This document shows, in pieces, positions 5,004 to 6,467 of a stretch of 6,467 nucleotides of DNA. Position numbers and translations under genes: made by a program. Under the pieces are notes generated by a model that saw only the letters and a program-made list of their open reading frames with translations, was not told the DNA's origin and ran no database searches. The DNA is from Oscillospiraceae bacterium (GTDB lineage: Bacteria; Bacillota; Clostridia; UMGS1810): NCBI GenBank assembly GCA_022769845.1, contig JALEIO010000219.1:1-6467 (forward strand), read 5' to 3'. Within the stretch, counting starts at the first letter, position 1, and each line of letters starts with the position of its first letter.

Positions 5004-6467
5004 ATGACTAACCCCGTTGCTGATAAAAATGCTGTTGTTAAAGGTGAAAAATATCGTTTTACCGTTCTTACCGACCGCCTTATGCGGCTTGAATATTCCG
5101 AGGACGGCTGCTTTGAAGACCGTGCCACGCAAAGTGTTGTAAACAGAAATTTTGACGTTCCGCGTTTTTCGGTAAACGAAAAAAACGGCGTTCTCACCAT
5201 TGAAACCGACTGTATGCGCCTTGAATACCGCGGCGGAAAATTCACGCGAAACACGCTTAACATATCGTACTGCGGCAGACTCGGCAAAAAAGCAGGCGTT
5301 TCGGGCGTTTACTATTTCGGCGATGAAAATGCCACCCCGTATAAGGGCACAATTCGCACGCTTGACGGCGTAAACGGCGAAAAAGAGCTTCCCGCGAGCA
5401 TTATGCCTGACCGCAGGATGACGCACTTTGATGACAGCAAAAGCCTTGTTCTGACCGACGATTTTGTGGACGTGCGCAAAAAAGACATAATCGATACATA
5501 TGTTTTTGCATATTCCGATTCTATGACCGACTGTCTCGACGCGTATTACGCACTCACAGGAAAAACACCGCTTCTTCCGCGTTTTGCACTCGGAAACTGG
5601 TGGAGCAAATATTTTAAATATACTGAAAAAACCTACCTCGACCTAATGAACCGATTTAAAGAAGAAGGTATTCCTATTTCGGTTGCGGTTATAGATATGG
5701 ACTGGCATAAGGTTGACATTGACCCCAAATACGGCTCGGGCTGGACAGGCTTTAGCTGGAACACCGACTTTTTCCCTGATCCGAAAAGATTTTTAAAATC
5801 ATTGCACGATATGAATATGAAAGCCTCGCTCAATCTCCACCCCGCCGCGGGAATTTCCGCGCACGAGGATTGCTATAAGGAAACCGCCGAGGCAATGGGC
5901 GTTGACAGCTCAACCGAAGAAAACATTCCGTTCGACATTGCAGACAAAAAATTTGTTGACGTGTATTTTGACAAGGTTTTAAAACCTCTCGAGGATATGG
6001 GAGTTGATTTTTGGTGGATGGACTGGCAGCAGGGCAACACAAGCAAAACAGAAGGCCTTGACCCGCTTTGGATGCTCAATCACTATCATTATAATCACGC
6101 GCGCAAAGACGGCAAACGCGGAATATTGTTCTCACGTTTTTCAGGCTACGGCTCGCAGCGCTACCCCGTAGGATTTTCGGGAGACACAATTGTATCGTGG
6201 GAAAGTCTTGATTTTCAGCCGTACTTTACAAACTGCGCGGCAAACGTCGGCTATGGCTGGTGGAGTCACGATATAGGCGGACATATGAAAGGCATACGCG
6301 ATGATGAGCTTATGAACCGCTGGACGCAGCTTGGCGTTTTCTCGCCTATAATGCGTCTGCACTCGTCAAACAACGAGTTTATCGACAGAGAGCCGTGGAA
6401 TTATTCGTATGAAACTCACCAAAGTATGAAAAAATTTATGCGTTTAAGATGCGAAATGATGCCGTAT
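5004..6467 (+). CDS. Glycoside hydrolase family 31 enzyme (alpha-glucosidase/alpha-xylosidase-like), 3'-truncated by the window edge
   Basis: Retaining alpha-glycosidase of family GH31, which releases terminal alpha-linked sugars; the frame is open for 488 codons to the window end. Residues of about 1-185 form the N-terminal beta-sandwich region (KGTIRTLDGVNG at about 115-126), followed by the (beta/alpha)8 catalytic barrel from GNWWSKY (197-203). Landmarks: VIDMDWH (229-235), NLHPAAG (277-283), nucleophile Asp340 in WWMDWQQG, acid/base Asp394 in GFSGDT after SRFSGYGSQRYP, WWSHDIGGH (419-427) and PIMRLHSS (448-455). The end of the barrel and the C-terminal beta domains, perhaps 150-300 residues, are missing. 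No signal peptide or membrane segment is seen, so it is probably cytoplasmic and acts on imported oligosaccharides. The WWMDWQQG form of the nucleophile motif differs from the WIDMNE form of classical alpha-glucosidases, so the substrate (glucoside, xyloside, galactoside or other) should be left open. It has its own promoter-like region. Family call is firm; substrate is not. Confidence 0.93.
   Translation, partial: MTNPVADKNAVVKGEKYRFTVLTDRLMRLEYSEDGCFEDRATQSVVNRNFDVPRFSVNEKNGVLTIETDCMRLEYRGGKFTRNTLNISYCGRLGKKAGVSGVYYFGDENATPYKGTIRTLDGVNGEKELPASIMPDRRMTHFDDSKSLVLTDDFVDVRKKDIIDTYVFAYSDSMTDCLDAYYALTGKTPLLPRFALGNWWSKYFKYTEKTYLDLMNRFKEEGIPISVAVIDMDWHKVDIDPKYGSGWTGFSWNTDFFPDPKRFLKSLHDMNMKASLNLHPAAGISAHEDCYKETAEAMGVDSSTEENIPFDIADKKFVDVYFDKVLKPLEDMGVDFWWMDWQQGNTSKTEGLDPLWMLNHYHYNHARKDGKRGILFSRFSGYGSQRYPVGFSGDTIVSWESLDFQPYFTNCAANVGYGWWSHDIGGHMKGIRDDELMNRWTQLGVFSPIMRLHSSNNEFIDREPWNYSYETHQSMKKFMRLRCEMMPY

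Noticed and set aside
4917..5426. Minus-strand open frame of 169 codons spanning the intergenic gap and the start of the GH31 gene.
   Set aside because: It runs opposite the well-supported N-terminal region of the GH31 gene and across its promoter, and its product resembles no known family.
1..6467. Signs of a mobile element, phage, toxin-antitoxin, CRISPR or defence system.
   Set aside because: No transposase, integrase, terminal repeats, spaced direct repeats, or nuclease and helicase cassette is seen. Almost all of the sequence is taken up by four recognisable metabolic or housekeeping genes.

Overview
The window holds four protein-coding genes, all on the + strand, two of them cut by the window edges. 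No RNA gene, insertion sequence, CRISPR array, phage gene or defence cassette could be found. Moderate GC with A-rich runs, strong AAGGAGG-type ribosome binding sites, a TATAAT-type promoter and the protein families all suggest a Gram-positive, low-to-moderate-GC bacterium, most plausibly a gut-type or anaerobic member of the Clostridia. That placement is an inference from style and not a phylogenetic result.

Bases 2-4895 carry a tight run of three housekeeping genes: the 3' part of an FtsK/SpoIIIE DNA translocase, a YgiQ-family radical SAM protein and FolD, the bifunctional methylene-THF dehydrogenase/cyclohydrolase. The first two are 3 bases apart and the second and third overlap by 56 bases, so co-transcription and translational coupling are likely. 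Their known roles (chromosome pumping during division or sporulation, an unassigned radical reaction, one-carbon metabolism) do not form one pathway. The link looks like a growth-related operon.

Bases 4896-5003 are the only intergenic gap (108 bases) and the most structured non-coding part. It contains an AT-rich inverted repeat, a well-spaced sigma-A-like promoter whose -35 box lies in that repeat, and a 16-base tandem duplication that repeats the -10 box. A strong ribosome binding site follows. No intrinsic terminator for the upstream operon is visible, so some read-through is possible.

Bases 5004-6467 begin a glycoside hydrolase family 31 enzyme (488 residues seen, C-terminus beyond the edge) with both catalytic aspartates present and no signal peptide. 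It probably acts in the cytoplasm on imported alpha-linked sugars and has its own promoter.

I found no convincing undescribed system. The points most worth a second look are the duplicated promoter/operator-like region before the GH31 gene and the ygiQ/folD junction, where a long overlap lies just downstream of an in-frame A AAA AAC slippery heptamer.
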